From contig NZ_CP037452.1 of assembly GCF_007754425.1 (NCBI RefSeq), forward strand, positions 7,543,164 to 7,607,163: a stretch of DNA of 64,000 nucleotides. The letters run 5' to 3'. Position numbers and translations under genes: made by a program. The stretch comes from Gimesia fumaroli (GTDB lineage Bacteria; Planctomycetota; Planctomycetia; Planctomycetales; Planctomycetaceae). Below, in pieces: positions 16,456 through 26,059 of the stretch. The notes beneath the pieces are model-generated. The model was not told where the DNA came from. It did no database searches and worked only from the letters and a program-made list of their open reading frames with translations. Within the stretch, counting starts at the first letter, position 1, and the number at the start of each line of letters is the position of its first letter.

Positions 16456-19400
16456 ATGAAAAAGCAAGGGATTCTGGAACGGGCAATCTTATTCACCTGT
16501 GGTATCCTGGCAATCATCTATAGCGTAATTGTCCTGGCATTCGTTACCACCAGTCCCGATCTCAGATTGCGCGCGATGCTTGATAGCGTGGAAGCCCAAC
16601 CGGGGCAAGCCATTCCAGCCGGCATCGAAATAAAAGCAACTCCTGATATCCAAAAAACGGGTTCTTTCCCAGCTCCGCAAGTGGGTGACGTCCTCACCAA
16701 AATTGGGGATTACCCCATCCGCACCTTTCATGACTTCTCAAAAGTACTAAGCACTTTACGGGACGATAAACTCCCTCCCGGCAGCCAGCTACAACCCAAT
16801 TCCGACCCAACGGAATTACCTGTCCCGAATCTCGTCGAAATTCAAGATGACGGGCGATATATCAAAATCGAGTATTGGAATACCGAACAGAAAACTGCTA
16901 AATCAGCGTGGATTAAAATCCAGTCGATCCCCTCGGGCGATGTCGCCATCTCACTACTCTGGTTCTCCCTGGAACTGGTCATCCTGGCCATAGGTGCTTT
17001 CGCCTACTGGATGCGTCCTTTTGACCGCACCACACGCATTTTCTTCGTGATGGGCATCATCACTCTAGTCGCCTTTATTGGTGGTTATAACTGGTGGATT
17101 ATTGCAGGCTCTTTAATGCTCAATATCCCCTTTGTCGTTGCTGCAGTCCTGATTCCGGCGATCACATTACACTTTTTTATCACATACCCGCGCGTGATTC
17201 CCTGGCTGGCTCAATATCCCGTCGGTTTGCTGCGAACCGTTTATTCGATCCCCGTACTCACAACATTTGTGATTCTTGCATGCCTGGCTTACCTCCGCTG
17301 GACCTCTCTGATTGATCCGGGGCAGAAAGATCTGGCACAGATTGAATACCCTCAACTGGTCTTCGAGACGGTGAGTATTCTCCGCTGGACTGTTTACACC
17401 TATATCAGTGTTGCGGGCCTCTATTATCTCATGACCTTAGCGGCTCTCTTTTATGGATACTTCAAAAGCCAGAATGCCTACGAACGCAACCAACTGAAAT
17501 GGATCGCCCTCGCTGGTTTGATTTCAACGGGCCCCGTCGGCTATTCACTCTACCTGGCGGAATTCAATCGGACGCAGTTCGCGCTTGGCGGTGCCGGCAT
17601 CCCCATGTTTCTGGCCAGCGTATCTTTCATGGTCGCATTCGTGGTAGGAATTATTCGCTACCGATTGATGCTGATCGAACAGATCATCAGCCGCGGGATG
17701 CTGTTCTATGTCGTGAGTGCCGGTATTTCGATTGTCTATGCCACCGTTATTTCCATCGGATCACTCGTCGGCACACAACTCAACCGTACCCCCAGTACCA
17801 ATCAGGCTGTTTCTGTCTTCCTGGTGATGCTGTTTGCCATTTCTCTCCTGCTCTGGTCTCGTGACCGAATCCAGAGACTCATTGACCGGCGTTTCTTCCG
17901 TCAGAAATACCAACTTGACAAAGCGCTCAAACGCATGAACCGCGCCGTCGGTCGACTGGGAGACCAACGCTCCATCGCCGATCGTATGCTCACATCCTGC
18001 CGTGAAGTTCTGCAGGTCAAGAGTGCCGCGATCTATCTACTAAACCCCGATCGAAACCAGTTCGAACTCTTAACCGGCTTCCACATTGAAAACTCGCCCT
18101 CAGCAGTGCCCTGTAGTCCCGAACTACTTGAAGTCCTCGAAGGTGAGCTCGCCTTTCAACGTGTAGCTACCGGACTGCTAAAAGAAGCATCGCCGGCTCA
18201 GCAACTGCTCCGCCTGCTCGGATTTGACTTTATCTACAACCTTGAACTGGATGGCGAATTTGCCGGCTTCGTCGCGCTCGGCCAGCGCTCCGCAGGCAGC
18301 ACCTATTCCGCAGAAGACCTGACGTTTCTCAACGCCATGGGACAGATCACCAGCATCGCATTACACAGCACGAAGATTCACCAAGACCTCAGACGCCTGA
18401 ACGAAGAAATGCGCATCAAGGTTGAAAAAATCGACGATCAGCGCAGACTTGTTTCAATCCTGCAGGCGGAACTGACCAACTCACAGGAAATCTCTGAACC
18501 CTCGAATCCGAACGATCTGCAACGCGGCCTGATCAAAGGCAACAGCCCTGCGATTCGCTCTGTTATGGAGACACTCCGTAAAGTCGCAAACGCGGAATCC
18601 ACCGTGTTAATTCGTGGCGAAAGTGGAACCGGAAAAGAACTCCTCGCACAAGCCGTCCATGAAAACAGTGCCCGTCGGGATCAACCACTGGTCCGCGTGA
18701 ATTGTGCAGCACTCTCTCCCAGCCTGCTTGAAAGCGAGCTGTTCGGCCATGTCAAAGGTGCTTTTACCGGTGCCCACGAAGACCGTGTTGGCCGCTTTGA
18801 AATGGCGAACGGGGGCACGTTATTCCTTGATGAAATCGGCGACATCTCACTTGATACTCAGGTAAAACTCTTACGCGTTCTGCAGGAACGTGCCTTTGAA
18901 CGTGTCGGTGGTTCGAAGACATTACACGTTGACGTTCGCCTGATTACAGCGACGCACCAGAATCTCGAACAGCGAATCACCGAAGGTCTGTTTCGCGAAG
19001 ATTTGTACTATCGTCTCAACGTCATCAGTATCACCCTGCCTCCACTGCGTGAACGCCGGGAAGACATCTTCGAACTGGCATTCTACTTTCTCAAACGCAC
19101 CGCACATCGACTAGGCAAACGGATCACCCATATCGATCCCGATGCAATTGAAGTCCTCGAACGCGCCTCCTGGCCAGGAAACATCCGACAGCTTGAAAAT
19201 GTCATCGAACGCGCCGTAGTTCTCGCTGAAGAAGAAGTCATCACGCTCAAAGATCTCCCCGCTGATTTACTGGAAACAAAAAAACGTCTTCCGACGCGGG
19301 TGATCGAAACCAAACCAGTGCTTCCCGAAACAGTCCGTCGGGTTCCTCTCTCCGACGTCGAAGTCATTACCTTCCCCGGCAGTGAGAATCATGTCGATCC

Positions 19401-19533
19401 CCAGCTCTCCGAACCCGAGCAACTCAAACTGGCGCTCGCTGAATGTGATGGCAACAAAGCACAAGCCGCCCGCATGCTGGGAATGCCCCGCAGTACTTAT
19501 TACAGCAAATTGAAAAAATACGGCATCAGTTGA
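16456..19533 (+). CDS. membrane-anchored sensor fused to an intact sigma-54 activator
   Basis: A 1025-residue protein. A first membrane helix (~10-30) is followed by a periplasmic segment with a PDZ-like motif ([19 protein letters not shown], ~75-95). Roughly nine more helices (~165-465) and a linker rich in Arg follow. Next come a GAF-like domain (~500-640), a coiled coil and an AAA+ domain (~690-930). The AAA+ core is complete: GESGTGKE from about 721, GAFTGA from about 768, FLDEIGD and [10 protein letters not shown] Fis-type helix-turn-helix ([20 protein letters not shown]) closes the protein. The membrane half resembles that of sensor histidine kinases, but the kinase is replaced by the activator. 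It should therefore sense at the membrane and activate sigma-54 promoters directly. Confidence 0.9.
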   Translation: MKKQGILERAILFTCGILAIIYSVIVLAFVTTSPDLRLRAMLDSVEAQPGQAIPAGIEIKATPDIQKTGSFPAPQVGDVLTKIGDYPIRTFHDFSKVLSTLRDDKLPPGSQLQPNSDPTELPVPNLVEIQDDGRYIKIEYWNTEQKTAKSAWIKIQSIPSGDVAISLLWFSLELVILAIGAFAYWMRPFDRTTRIFFVMGIITLVAFIGGYNWWIIAGSLMLNIPFVVAAVLIPAITLHFFITYPRVIPWLAQYPVGLLRTVYSIPVLTTFVILACLAYLRWTSLIDPGQKDLAQIEYPQLVFETVSILRWTVYTYISVAGLYYLMTLAALFYGYFKSQNAYERNQLKWIALAGLISTGPVGYSLYLAEFNRTQFALGGAGIPMFLASVSFMVAFVVGIIRYRLMLIEQIISRGMLFYVVSAGISIVYATVISIGSLVGTQLNRTPSTNQAVSVFLVMLFAISLLLWSRDRIQRLIDRRFFRQKYQLDKALKRMNRAVGRLGDQRSIADRMLTSCREVLQVKSAAIYLLNPDRNQFELLTGFHIENSPSAVPCSPELLEVLEGELAFQRVATGLLKEASPAQQLLRLLGFDFIYNLELDGEFAGFVALGQRSAGSTYSAEDLTFLNAMGQITSIALHSTKIHQDLRRLNEEMRIKVEKIDDQRRLVSILQAELTNSQEISEPSNPNDLQRGLIKGNSPAIRSVMETLRKVANAESTVLIRGESGTGKELLAQAVHENSARRDQPLVRVNCAALSPSLLESELFGHVKGAFTGAHEDRVGRFEMANGGTLFLDEIGDISLDTQVKLLRVLQERAFERVGGSKTLHVDVRLITATHQNLEQRITEGLFREDLYYRLNVISITLPPLRERREDIFELAFYFLKRTAHRLGKRITHIDPDAIEVLERASWPGNIRQLENVIERAVVLAEEEVITLKDLPADLLETKKRLPTRVIETKPVLPETVRRVPLSDVEVITFPGSENHVDPQLSEPEQLKLALAECDGNKAQAARMLGMPRSTYYSKLKKYGIS

Positions 19534-20221
19534 GCACCTGAATTTAACGTTGTTCCACTGAACAACCTGCCCTTGACGCTCAATCCCCCTTCACGAGAAT
19601 GCGGAGATAACGTCGCGCGCACGAGCAAAGCTCAATTTGACAATACACGAATTCTCCCCCCTGTTGATGTTCGCACTATAAAACCCACTGGTTTGAGCCC
19701 CATTTTGCTCTGACCCCACTTTGGGTACTTCACTTTGATCATCATTTATCGTTCCGCTTCGAATGACGTTCAATAAGAGATCTCGAAACATCATTCATCC
19801 TTCCCGGGCTTTCAATGGCAGATTACCACTTGAATTGCTCACGCCAATCTGCATTATTCACAAATCTGGTATATCATTGTGACTGATACAAAGCCAACGG
19901 ACAAATCTTTGCCTGTCGCATGAAGGTCACGCAGGAAATCGAATTTGCTCCAAAAACAACAGTGTATTCTACCCTGGTGCATCGAACTCATAGAGATGAA
20001 AATCGATCAGTGGTCCGGAAGAGAGTGATCTTTTGAATTGCACAAGTTTTGCACCACCGTACTCTGCAATCGTTCAGATATCACAACCTGCCGATGCTCA
20101 AAAAAACAACATTAAATAATTCAAAACCAATGTTTTCTACCTCGTACGCCAGTTAAGATAAGGATTATCGTTGATATTCAAAGTTTGTTATAAAGCTGTC
20201 CCACCTAGAGGAACCTCACCT
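19534..20221. other. gene-free interval
   Basis: 688 bases with no convincing gene. A 7-bp hairpin with a 4-base loop (GTTGTTC 19549-19555, GAACAAC 19560-19566) lies just after the stop of the activator gene, without a T-run. A 67-codon minus-strand frame (19591-19794) has no recognised features. I saw no clear -24/-12 promoter. Confidence 0.4.
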
Positions 20222-21520
20222 GTGTTGCACCTGCCTTCTCTCAGTCGTCGTCTCTTGCTTACTCTGCTCGCCACGCTGCCGCTATGGGCACCCGCTCATT
20301 CCGAAGCAGCCGAACCCAAACAGAAAACCATTCTGATGCGATCCGGCTGGCAAACTGTCAACATTGGTGACATCGGCCACACCCCCGGCACACTGCGTTA
20401 TCTGGAGACCTACCTCCCCGACGTCAAAGTGATTCTCTGGCTGCATAAAACAACAGACGAAGTCACTGCGATGCTCAAAACACGATTTCCCAAAGTCGAA
20501 ATCGTGCAAGGCAGACTCAATGCACGCGGCAAAGCCAACAACCCCGAATTCCAGAAAGCATTCGACGAAGCCGACCTCTTTCTATACAACTCGGGTATGC
20601 ACTTTAACCAGTTCTGGCCACCGCCGATCTACATCATCGAAGCCTGCACCGTGACGAATAAACCGCTCGTCCTTTACGGCCAATCCTTCGACGGCTTCGC
20701 TCCGGAAGACGAAGAAAAAATGAGCCAGCTTCTCTCTCGTGCCGCCGCCATTTATACCCGCGATGTCGAATCGTTCTATTACCTGAGAAAAATCGGCGTG
20801 ACGTCACCGTCCCTCGCGTTCGGTCCTGACGGCTGTTTTGGCATCGACGTGCGTGATGAAGAACAAGCCAATGCCTGGCTCAAAGCACATGACTTGAAAC
20901 CGAAAGAATTCATCACTGTCACGCTCCGCAGCAATACGCCCAAAATTGGTGCGAAAAAAAGTACGTCGATGAACCCCGCCAACCCCAGCAAGGAAGATCT
21001 CGCGCAGAATGAACTCTGGACAAAAAAGCTCCGGGCCGTGATTACTGACTGGGTCCGTAAAACGAAAAAGAAAGTCCTGCTCGCCCCGGAAGTCAACAAA
21101 GAAATCATCCACGCCCAAACCATGATTCTCGATAAACTGCCTGAAGACGTGAAGCCGTATGTCGTGAATCGCGATCCGTTCTGGAACGTCGACGAAGCCG
21201 CCTCGGTTTACGCCCAGGCCATCGCGGTTGTCTCAATGGAGCCGCACTCCTGCATTATCGCATTAGCAGTCGGCACTCCCACCATGCACCTGGCCAGCCC
21301 CCGTCACGGCCTGAAACGCTGGATGTTCCGCGACATCGGTCTCTCCGAATGGCTGTGTAATATCGATGAAGATCCCGCAGACCAGTTCACTCGGGCACTG
21401 TTAAAAATCGACGCCAAACCAGAGTTGGCCCAATCCAAAGTCAACCGGGCCATGCACACGGTCAACACCCGCTCCAAAGAAATGATGGGCGAAATCAAAG
21501 AGATCCTTGATCAACAGTAA
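20222..21520 (+). CDS. exported polysaccharide pyruvyltransferase-family protein
   Basis: A 432-residue protein. The N-terminus has an RR followed by a hydrophobic stretch and ends in an Ala-rich cleavage region (APAHSEAAE), indicating export. The body has the PS_pyruv_trans layout: ILMRSGWQTVNIGDIGHTPG, DADLFLYNSGMHFN, a family-like LVLYGQSFDGF, IYTRDVESFYYL, FGPDGCFGID and a late VSMEPHSCIIALAVGTP. Such proteins add pyruvyl ketals to surface polysaccharides; export of the enzyme itself is unusual. The start is GTG at 20222 because AGAGGA lies ~8 bases upstream; the longer frame from 20171 would bury the signal peptide. Confidence 0.7.
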   Translation: MLHLPSLSRRLLLTLLATLPLWAPAHSEAAEPKQKTILMRSGWQTVNIGDIGHTPGTLRYLETYLPDVKVILWLHKTTDEVTAMLKTRFPKVEIVQGRLNARGKANNPEFQKAFDEADLFLYNSGMHFNQFWPPPIYIIEACTVTNKPLVLYGQSFDGFAPEDEEKMSQLLSRAAAIYTRDVESFYYLRKIGVTSPSLAFGPDGCFGIDVRDEEQANAWLKAHDLKPKEFITVTLRSNTPKIGAKKSTSMNPANPSKEDLAQNELWTKKLRAVITDWVRKTKKKVLLAPEVNKEIIHAQTMILDKLPEDVKPYVVNRDPFWNVDEAASVYAQAIAVVSMEPHSCIIALAVGTPTMHLASPRHGLKRWMFRDIGLSEWLCNIDEDPADQFTRALLKIDAKPELAQSKVNRAMHTVNTRSKEMMGEIKEILDQQ

Positions 21521-21577
21521 ACAAGCCCCTCTCATTCCATTAACGTAAATCCCGGTCCTCGTCCCAAGGGCTGGGTT

Positions 21578-22852
21578 TTACGGTTTCGGCTCATTCGGTT
21601 CCGGTTTTCCATACCAGGGCTTGTTGTCGATAGTAAGATAACGACGGCTCACTTCACTCCTTTCGGGGGAGAGCAATTCGAATCGCCGGTGCATCACATC
21701 CACCAGATATCGCCGGCCATCTTTCAGGTGTAATTCATTCCAGGCATGCCCCTCTCTGTGCTGTGCATCGCCGAAATTCCCGCGGACCAGGGCCACGTCG
21801 AGACCTGCTTCGTCGGCCAGAATTTTGAAGAGCAGGGCACGATGCCGACACACCCCGGCACCACAGAGGCGGGTCACATCGCCGATCAGCACTCCTTCAT
21901 TGGCGTACTCCCTGGTCATTAATACGACGGCCGCCATTGTAGAACGGTTATCTTTCTCAAGCGTCATGCTCTGGTCAATATACTTTGCCAGACGAAATGC
22001 CCGTTTGACCGGCTCCAACGATTTAATGTCGTCAGACTTCGCAAATTCCAGATGTTTTCTGAGCGACTCATCGCGACTGCGATCCACGATCAGCAATTCA
22101 CGCCTGGAACGGGCTTGCCCTTGGTCATTCAGTTGCATGCCCCGTCCGCCATCAACATAACCGTCCACGATTTTTAATTTCGGATCGACATAATGCTGGC
22201 TGTGATAAGCCACGGCAGCTGGTTTCGCTTTTGGAGTCAGAGTCGGTCGCAACTCTTTTTCATCTTGATAGCCGCGCAATTCCAGATCCAGAAAAAGATC
22301 TGTGCTCCTCGGGTTGGCCTGATGGACTTCCACTGCGAGCAGATTCGTTCCAGAGACGAAATGGTCCGTGCCGACAGTAAAACGCTGATAGAGCCGTTCT
22401 AAAACGCCACCGATTGCTTGAATGGCTCTGGTGTCCCATTTGATCTGGCCTTGAGGTAGATTGTGTCGAACGATTTCTTTTCCGTTCAAATAGACAACGA
22501 TGCCATCATCACTGCGAATCAAAAGCACGAGTTTCTTCAATTTGTCAGGGTCTTCAACTTGAAACGCGCGGCGAAAGTAAGTCGTGATCTGTTTGTTCTG
22601 CGGATCCTCGCCAAAGCGGACAAGCGTATTCAAACCGCGATCGCCAAACCCGAGTGGCGCCAAACCTCTAGACCACTTTGCATCCACATAATCTGGCTGC
22701 ACCCAATCAGGCGGTAATGCCTTCCCGTCATCTTGGTATTTCCACTCAGTCTCTTTACCAAATTTGATAAGGGTGCTTTCTGCATTCGCCTGTGAAAGCT
22801 GCAGAAAGAAGCCGATCAATAAAAGTAGACATTGAAATTGAATACGACGCAT
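21578..22852 (-). CDS. exported transglutaminase-like (EDR1-type) protein
   Basis: A 424-residue protein with a signal peptide (to about residue 24). The N-terminal ~175 residues form a beta-rich domain with the galactose-binding-like phrase LLIRSDDGIVVYLNGKEIV. The C-terminal part carries a papain/transglutaminase triad pattern: GAGVCRHRALLFKILADEAG (Cys), GHAWNEL (His) and YLVDVMH (Asp). The wording around the Cys closely recalls the EDR1/CTR1 N-terminal domain of plant Raf-like kinases. Crosslinking or protease activity is only inferred. It is convergent with the pyruvyltransferase-like gene (57 bases apart). Confidence 0.75.
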   Translation of the reverse strand: MRRIQFQCLLLLIGFFLQLSQANAESTLIKFGKETEWKYQDDGKALPPDWVQPDYVDAKWSRGLAPLGFGDRGLNTLVRFGEDPQNKQITTYFRRAFQVEDPDKLKKLVLLIRSDDGIVVYLNGKEIVRHNLPQGQIKWDTRAIQAIGGVLERLYQRFTVGTDHFVSGTNLLAVEVHQANPRSTDLFLDLELRGYQDEKELRPTLTPKAKPAAVAYHSQHYVDPKLKIVDGYVDGGRGMQLNDQGQARSRRELLIVDRSRDESLRKHLEFAKSDDIKSLEPVKRAFRLAKYIDQSMTLEKDNRSTMAAVVLMTREYANEGVLIGDVTRLCGAGVCRHRALLFKILADEAGLDVALVRGNFGDAQHREGHAWNELHLKDGRRYLVDVMHRRFELLSPERSEVSRRYLTIDNKPWYGKPEPNEPKP

Positions 22853-22877
22853 ATTGATGTATCTGTTCCTGTTTATG

Positions 22878-22901
22878 AGCGGCTCGGCGCCAGCAGCCGC
22901 T
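22878..22901. other. GC-rich hairpin between kinase and transglutaminase genes
   Basis: Arms AGCGGCT (22878-22884) and AGCCGCT (22895-22901) enclose a GGCGCC-containing loop, with TTTT on the plus-strand side. Both flanking genes read leftward. It could end the histidine-kinase transcript or lie in the leader of the gene at 22852. The T-run is on the wrong strand for a classic terminator. Confidence 0.35.
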
Positions 22902-23104
22902 TTTGTGTTCGGGTTACTGTTTCAATAATGAAAGCCGGGTAGCATCTCTTAATTCGAATTGGCCTTTGCAAAATAAAGAATCAGCTACATCCTTGTCGTC
23001 AAAACAGCAACAAATGCTAAAGAAGGCGGCTGATCTCACGTCATGATCTCATAAGTACCAAGCGGAATGCAATACGAAAACACTAACTCGAGGAGCGATC
23101 TGGC

Positions 23105-25894
23105 TCAATGGATCTTGCTGGTTGGCAGAGTAACTTGAAATGTGACACCACAGTCTGAAGGTTGATAACAAATCGTTCCGCCAGTGGATTCGACCAGGGA
23201 ACGACTCAGAGAGAGGCCGATACCCAGCCCGTCTTTTTTGGTGGAAGTAAAAGGAGTAAACAGTTGCCCTGTAAAATCAGCGGGGACCCCTTTTCCGGTA
23301 TCACTGACAGCCACCGAGATCGTGTGGTCTTCTGCAGAGGAGATCGTGATCGCCAGGATTCGGGGAAATACGGTCTCTAACATGGCTTCAACGGCATTGA
23401 GGAACAGATTGGTCAGCACCTGTTCGATCTGAATCCGATCTGCGTAAACCATGGCGATTTTCAAATCGCTGATAATATTCACTTCGATCTGTTTTTGGCG
23501 TATTTCATATTTAATCAGCTGTAATGTGTTCCGTATGCTGTCGTGAAGATCAAACAAAACGAATTCCTGGGCGCGTCTTTCAGCCAGAGACTTCAGTCTG
23601 CGTACAATCTTGCCGGAACGTAGAGACAATTCTTCAATACGGCTTACCAGTTCGAAGACATCGCGCCCTTGTTCGATGTAAATTTTCATGACGGAACTAT
23701 AATTTGCGATTGCCGTGAGTGGTTGATTCAACTCGTGAGAAATACCCGCCGTTAATTCTCCCATCACCGCCAGTCGAGAAGCGTGTGCGAGAATATCCCT
23801 GTATTCCTGGGTCTTTCTCGCAGTTTCATGCCGTTCTGTTATGTCCTGTATCGTTCCATGCATGTGCAGAATTTCTCCCCGGGCATTCTTTTTCAATGCT
23901 CCCTGTTCTTGCACATATCGTATTTTTCCATCGGGGCGAAGAATTCGATGTTCGATGTTGTAGGGTACATCATATTTGATTGCTTGTTCGACAACATTTT
24001 TTACCAGTTTACGATCGTCGGAAAGAACACATTCGAGAAAAGACTCATAAGTCGGAGTAAACTTTGATTGCGATAAACCAAAAATGTGGAAGACTTCGTC
24101 TGACCACCAGAGCACGTCATGTTTAATGTCCCAATCCCAACTGCCGATATGTGCCAGCCTTTGCGCTTCGGAAAGTTTTTCGTGTGTATTCTTTAATTCG
24201 ATCTCCGCCAGTTTTTGATCATGGATATATTCAATGATGACTAAAACTTCATCCAACTGATAAGGCAGCACCCTCGCCCGATACCAGATGGCGTCCTCTT
24301 CAATGACCAGTGAATAATCAATCGTTTCCATGTTCTTTGTCGTAATGACTTTTTGAATGGCCGCTTCAAACTTCTTTCCCACCTCGTGCGGCAGGACGTC
24401 CCAGATTTTTCTGTCGATAGCCAGATCGTGTGAGTCAAAGATATTTTTTTTGTGCCTGCTGTTGAATTTAACAATGTTTCCCTGAGTATTAATCACCAGC
24501 ACAACATCCGGTATGGCATTAAACATGGCTTTCAACTGAGCCGTCTTACTGGCAAGCTCGGCAGTACGCTCTTCGACACGCCGCTCCAGTTCTTCATTCT
24601 CTTTGTGGAAAGCATCTTCTTCCAGCTTACGTTGTGTAATATCCTCAACCATACCCACAATCCGGATCACCTGATTGTGGTCATTATAAATGGGAAAAGT
24701 ACGAGACAGGATCCAACGGATCGTGCCATCAGTGTGCACAATTCGGCATATGGGAAAGTCCGGATTGGTAAAATCGCCCCGGGATTTCCGCTCCAGATCC
24801 TCAAGGACCGCTTTACGGTCATCGGGATGAATTCCCTCAAACCAGGTACTGGGATCATCGTATGCACTCTGACAGGAACGGCCCCAGATCTCTTCATACA
24901 TCTGGCTAAGATAGAATGTTTTGCTGAAATCGGGAGAACAGACCCAAAACAGCCCTCTGACATGTTCCGAAATCTGCCGAAATAACTGACTATTTTCACG
25001 CAGTGCCTGCTGGGTCTCTTTGTCTTCGCTGATATCCACTCCCACACTGAATGTGCCAATGATTGAACCAGCATGATCTCGCAAAATCGAATTGTGCCAT
25101 GCAACCGATTTCAATTTTCCCTCGCCGGTCAGCACTTCGTTTTGATAATACTCCACCGGTTTCATTTCACCCCGCATCAACTGTCTGAACAGAGTTCGCA
25201 CCTCTTCGCGACTCGAAGTCGGCAGAAAATGGTCGAACCAGTTCTTTCCGACAATATCTGACTCATCCCGTTCGAGCAGTTTCGTCCCTTGCTGATTAAT
25301 CAGTGTAACGGTTTCGTCTGCATCAATGGCGATCATCATTTCGCCGGTCAGATTGAAGTACTGAAGAGCCTGATCGATTCCTTGAGAGTGATTCGGCTCA
25401 CTCTCCCTGGGATTTGTGATGACAGCAAACAACGCGTTCTCGGTATCCGACTCGCCTTGTTGGCAATTCCAGTCAACTTGAACGGCAATCGTCTTGCCGT
25501 CTTTCGTTTGATGTCTGGTTTCCCGGGAGAGAGGAACGATCGGGCAGTTGATCAGACAGCTCAGATCGTCTTGCAGCCTGACACGTTCTCGTTCCTCAAC
25601 CAACAGGTCATAGATTGACATGCCGGCAAGATCTGACGATTGATAGCCATGCATCTTTAAGAAGGAGGCATTTCCGAATTGGATCTTACCAGAGGCATCG
25701 CATTGTAGAATACCGCAGGGAATAGAGTCGAACAGACTGGGATCACGGTATCTTCGTCGCTCGGAAGGTACTTCCCCAGCCAGATTTTTTACAGAGGGAT
25801 CGACTTTTAGCTGTAGCTGACGCTCCAACTCCTTAACTCGGTGACGAAGGTGACAGACTTCTTCCTGAAGTTCTGTTTTAGTCGAGTTCGGCAT
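23105..25894 (-). CDS. five-PAS sensor histidine kinase
   Basis: A soluble sensor kinase of 929 residues (start ATG at 25894; the frame extends to 25939). After an N-terminal coiled coil come five PAS-like modules, roughly residues 55-165, 175-295, 305-425, 455-560 and 575-685 from this start. The third and fifth carry PAC-type phrases such as GTIRWILSR and DGKIRYVQEQGA. The HisKA motif GISHELNQPLTA has its phospho-accepting His near residue 720. The HATPase domain shows NLFLNAVEAM, DTGKGVP and GLGIGLSLSRSLVESTGG. The kinase core resembles FixL/DctB-type enzymes. No membrane helix and no adjacent response regulator are seen, so its partner is elsewhere. Confidence 0.92.
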   Translation of the reverse strand: MPNSTKTELQEEVCHLRHRVKELERQLQLKVDPSVKNLAGEVPSERRRYRDPSLFDSIPCGILQCDASGKIQFGNASFLKMHGYQSSDLAGMSIYDLLVEERERVRLQDDLSCLINCPIVPLSRETRHQTKDGKTIAVQVDWNCQQGESDTENALFAVITNPRESEPNHSQGIDQALQYFNLTGEMMIAIDADETVTLINQQGTKLLERDESDIVGKNWFDHFLPTSSREEVRTLFRQLMRGEMKPVEYYQNEVLTGEGKLKSVAWHNSILRDHAGSIIGTFSVGVDISEDKETQQALRENSQLFRQISEHVRGLFWVCSPDFSKTFYLSQMYEEIWGRSCQSAYDDPSTWFEGIHPDDRKAVLEDLERKSRGDFTNPDFPICRIVHTDGTIRWILSRTFPIYNDHNQVIRIVGMVEDITQRKLEEDAFHKENEELERRVEERTAELASKTAQLKAMFNAIPDVVLVINTQGNIVKFNSRHKKNIFDSHDLAIDRKIWDVLPHEVGKKFEAAIQKVITTKNMETIDYSLVIEEDAIWYRARVLPYQLDEVLVIIEYIHDQKLAEIELKNTHEKLSEAQRLAHIGSWDWDIKHDVLWWSDEVFHIFGLSQSKFTPTYESFLECVLSDDRKLVKNVVEQAIKYDVPYNIEHRILRPDGKIRYVQEQGALKKNARGEILHMHGTIQDITERHETARKTQEYRDILAHASRLAVMGELTAGISHELNQPLTAIANYSSVMKIYIEQGRDVFELVSRIEELSLRSGKIVRRLKSLAERRAQEFVLFDLHDSIRNTLQLIKYEIRQKQIEVNIISDLKIAMVYADRIQIEQVLTNLFLNAVEAMLETVFPRILAITISSAEDHTISVAVSDTGKGVPADFTGQLFTPFTSTKKDGLGIGLSLSRSLVESTGGTICYQPSDCGVTFQVTLPTSKIH

Positions 25895-26059
25895 AGCTTG
25901 ATTCAAAATCTGCGGAAATTGATAAGTCGTTCTCCCCATGAAAAGAATTTGCGAATTCTAACAGGCCCGACGACCACAGAAAACAGCCAGCAACAGCCCA
26001 GCATCCGACTGAGGCTTATCCCTCAAAAAATGCTGCCCGGCAGAGCACAGTGACATTTG

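Noticed and set aside
19703-19717. TTTTGCTCTGACCCC as a mobile-element end
   Set aside because: The word is suggestive but no inverted partner, duplication or transposase is nearby.
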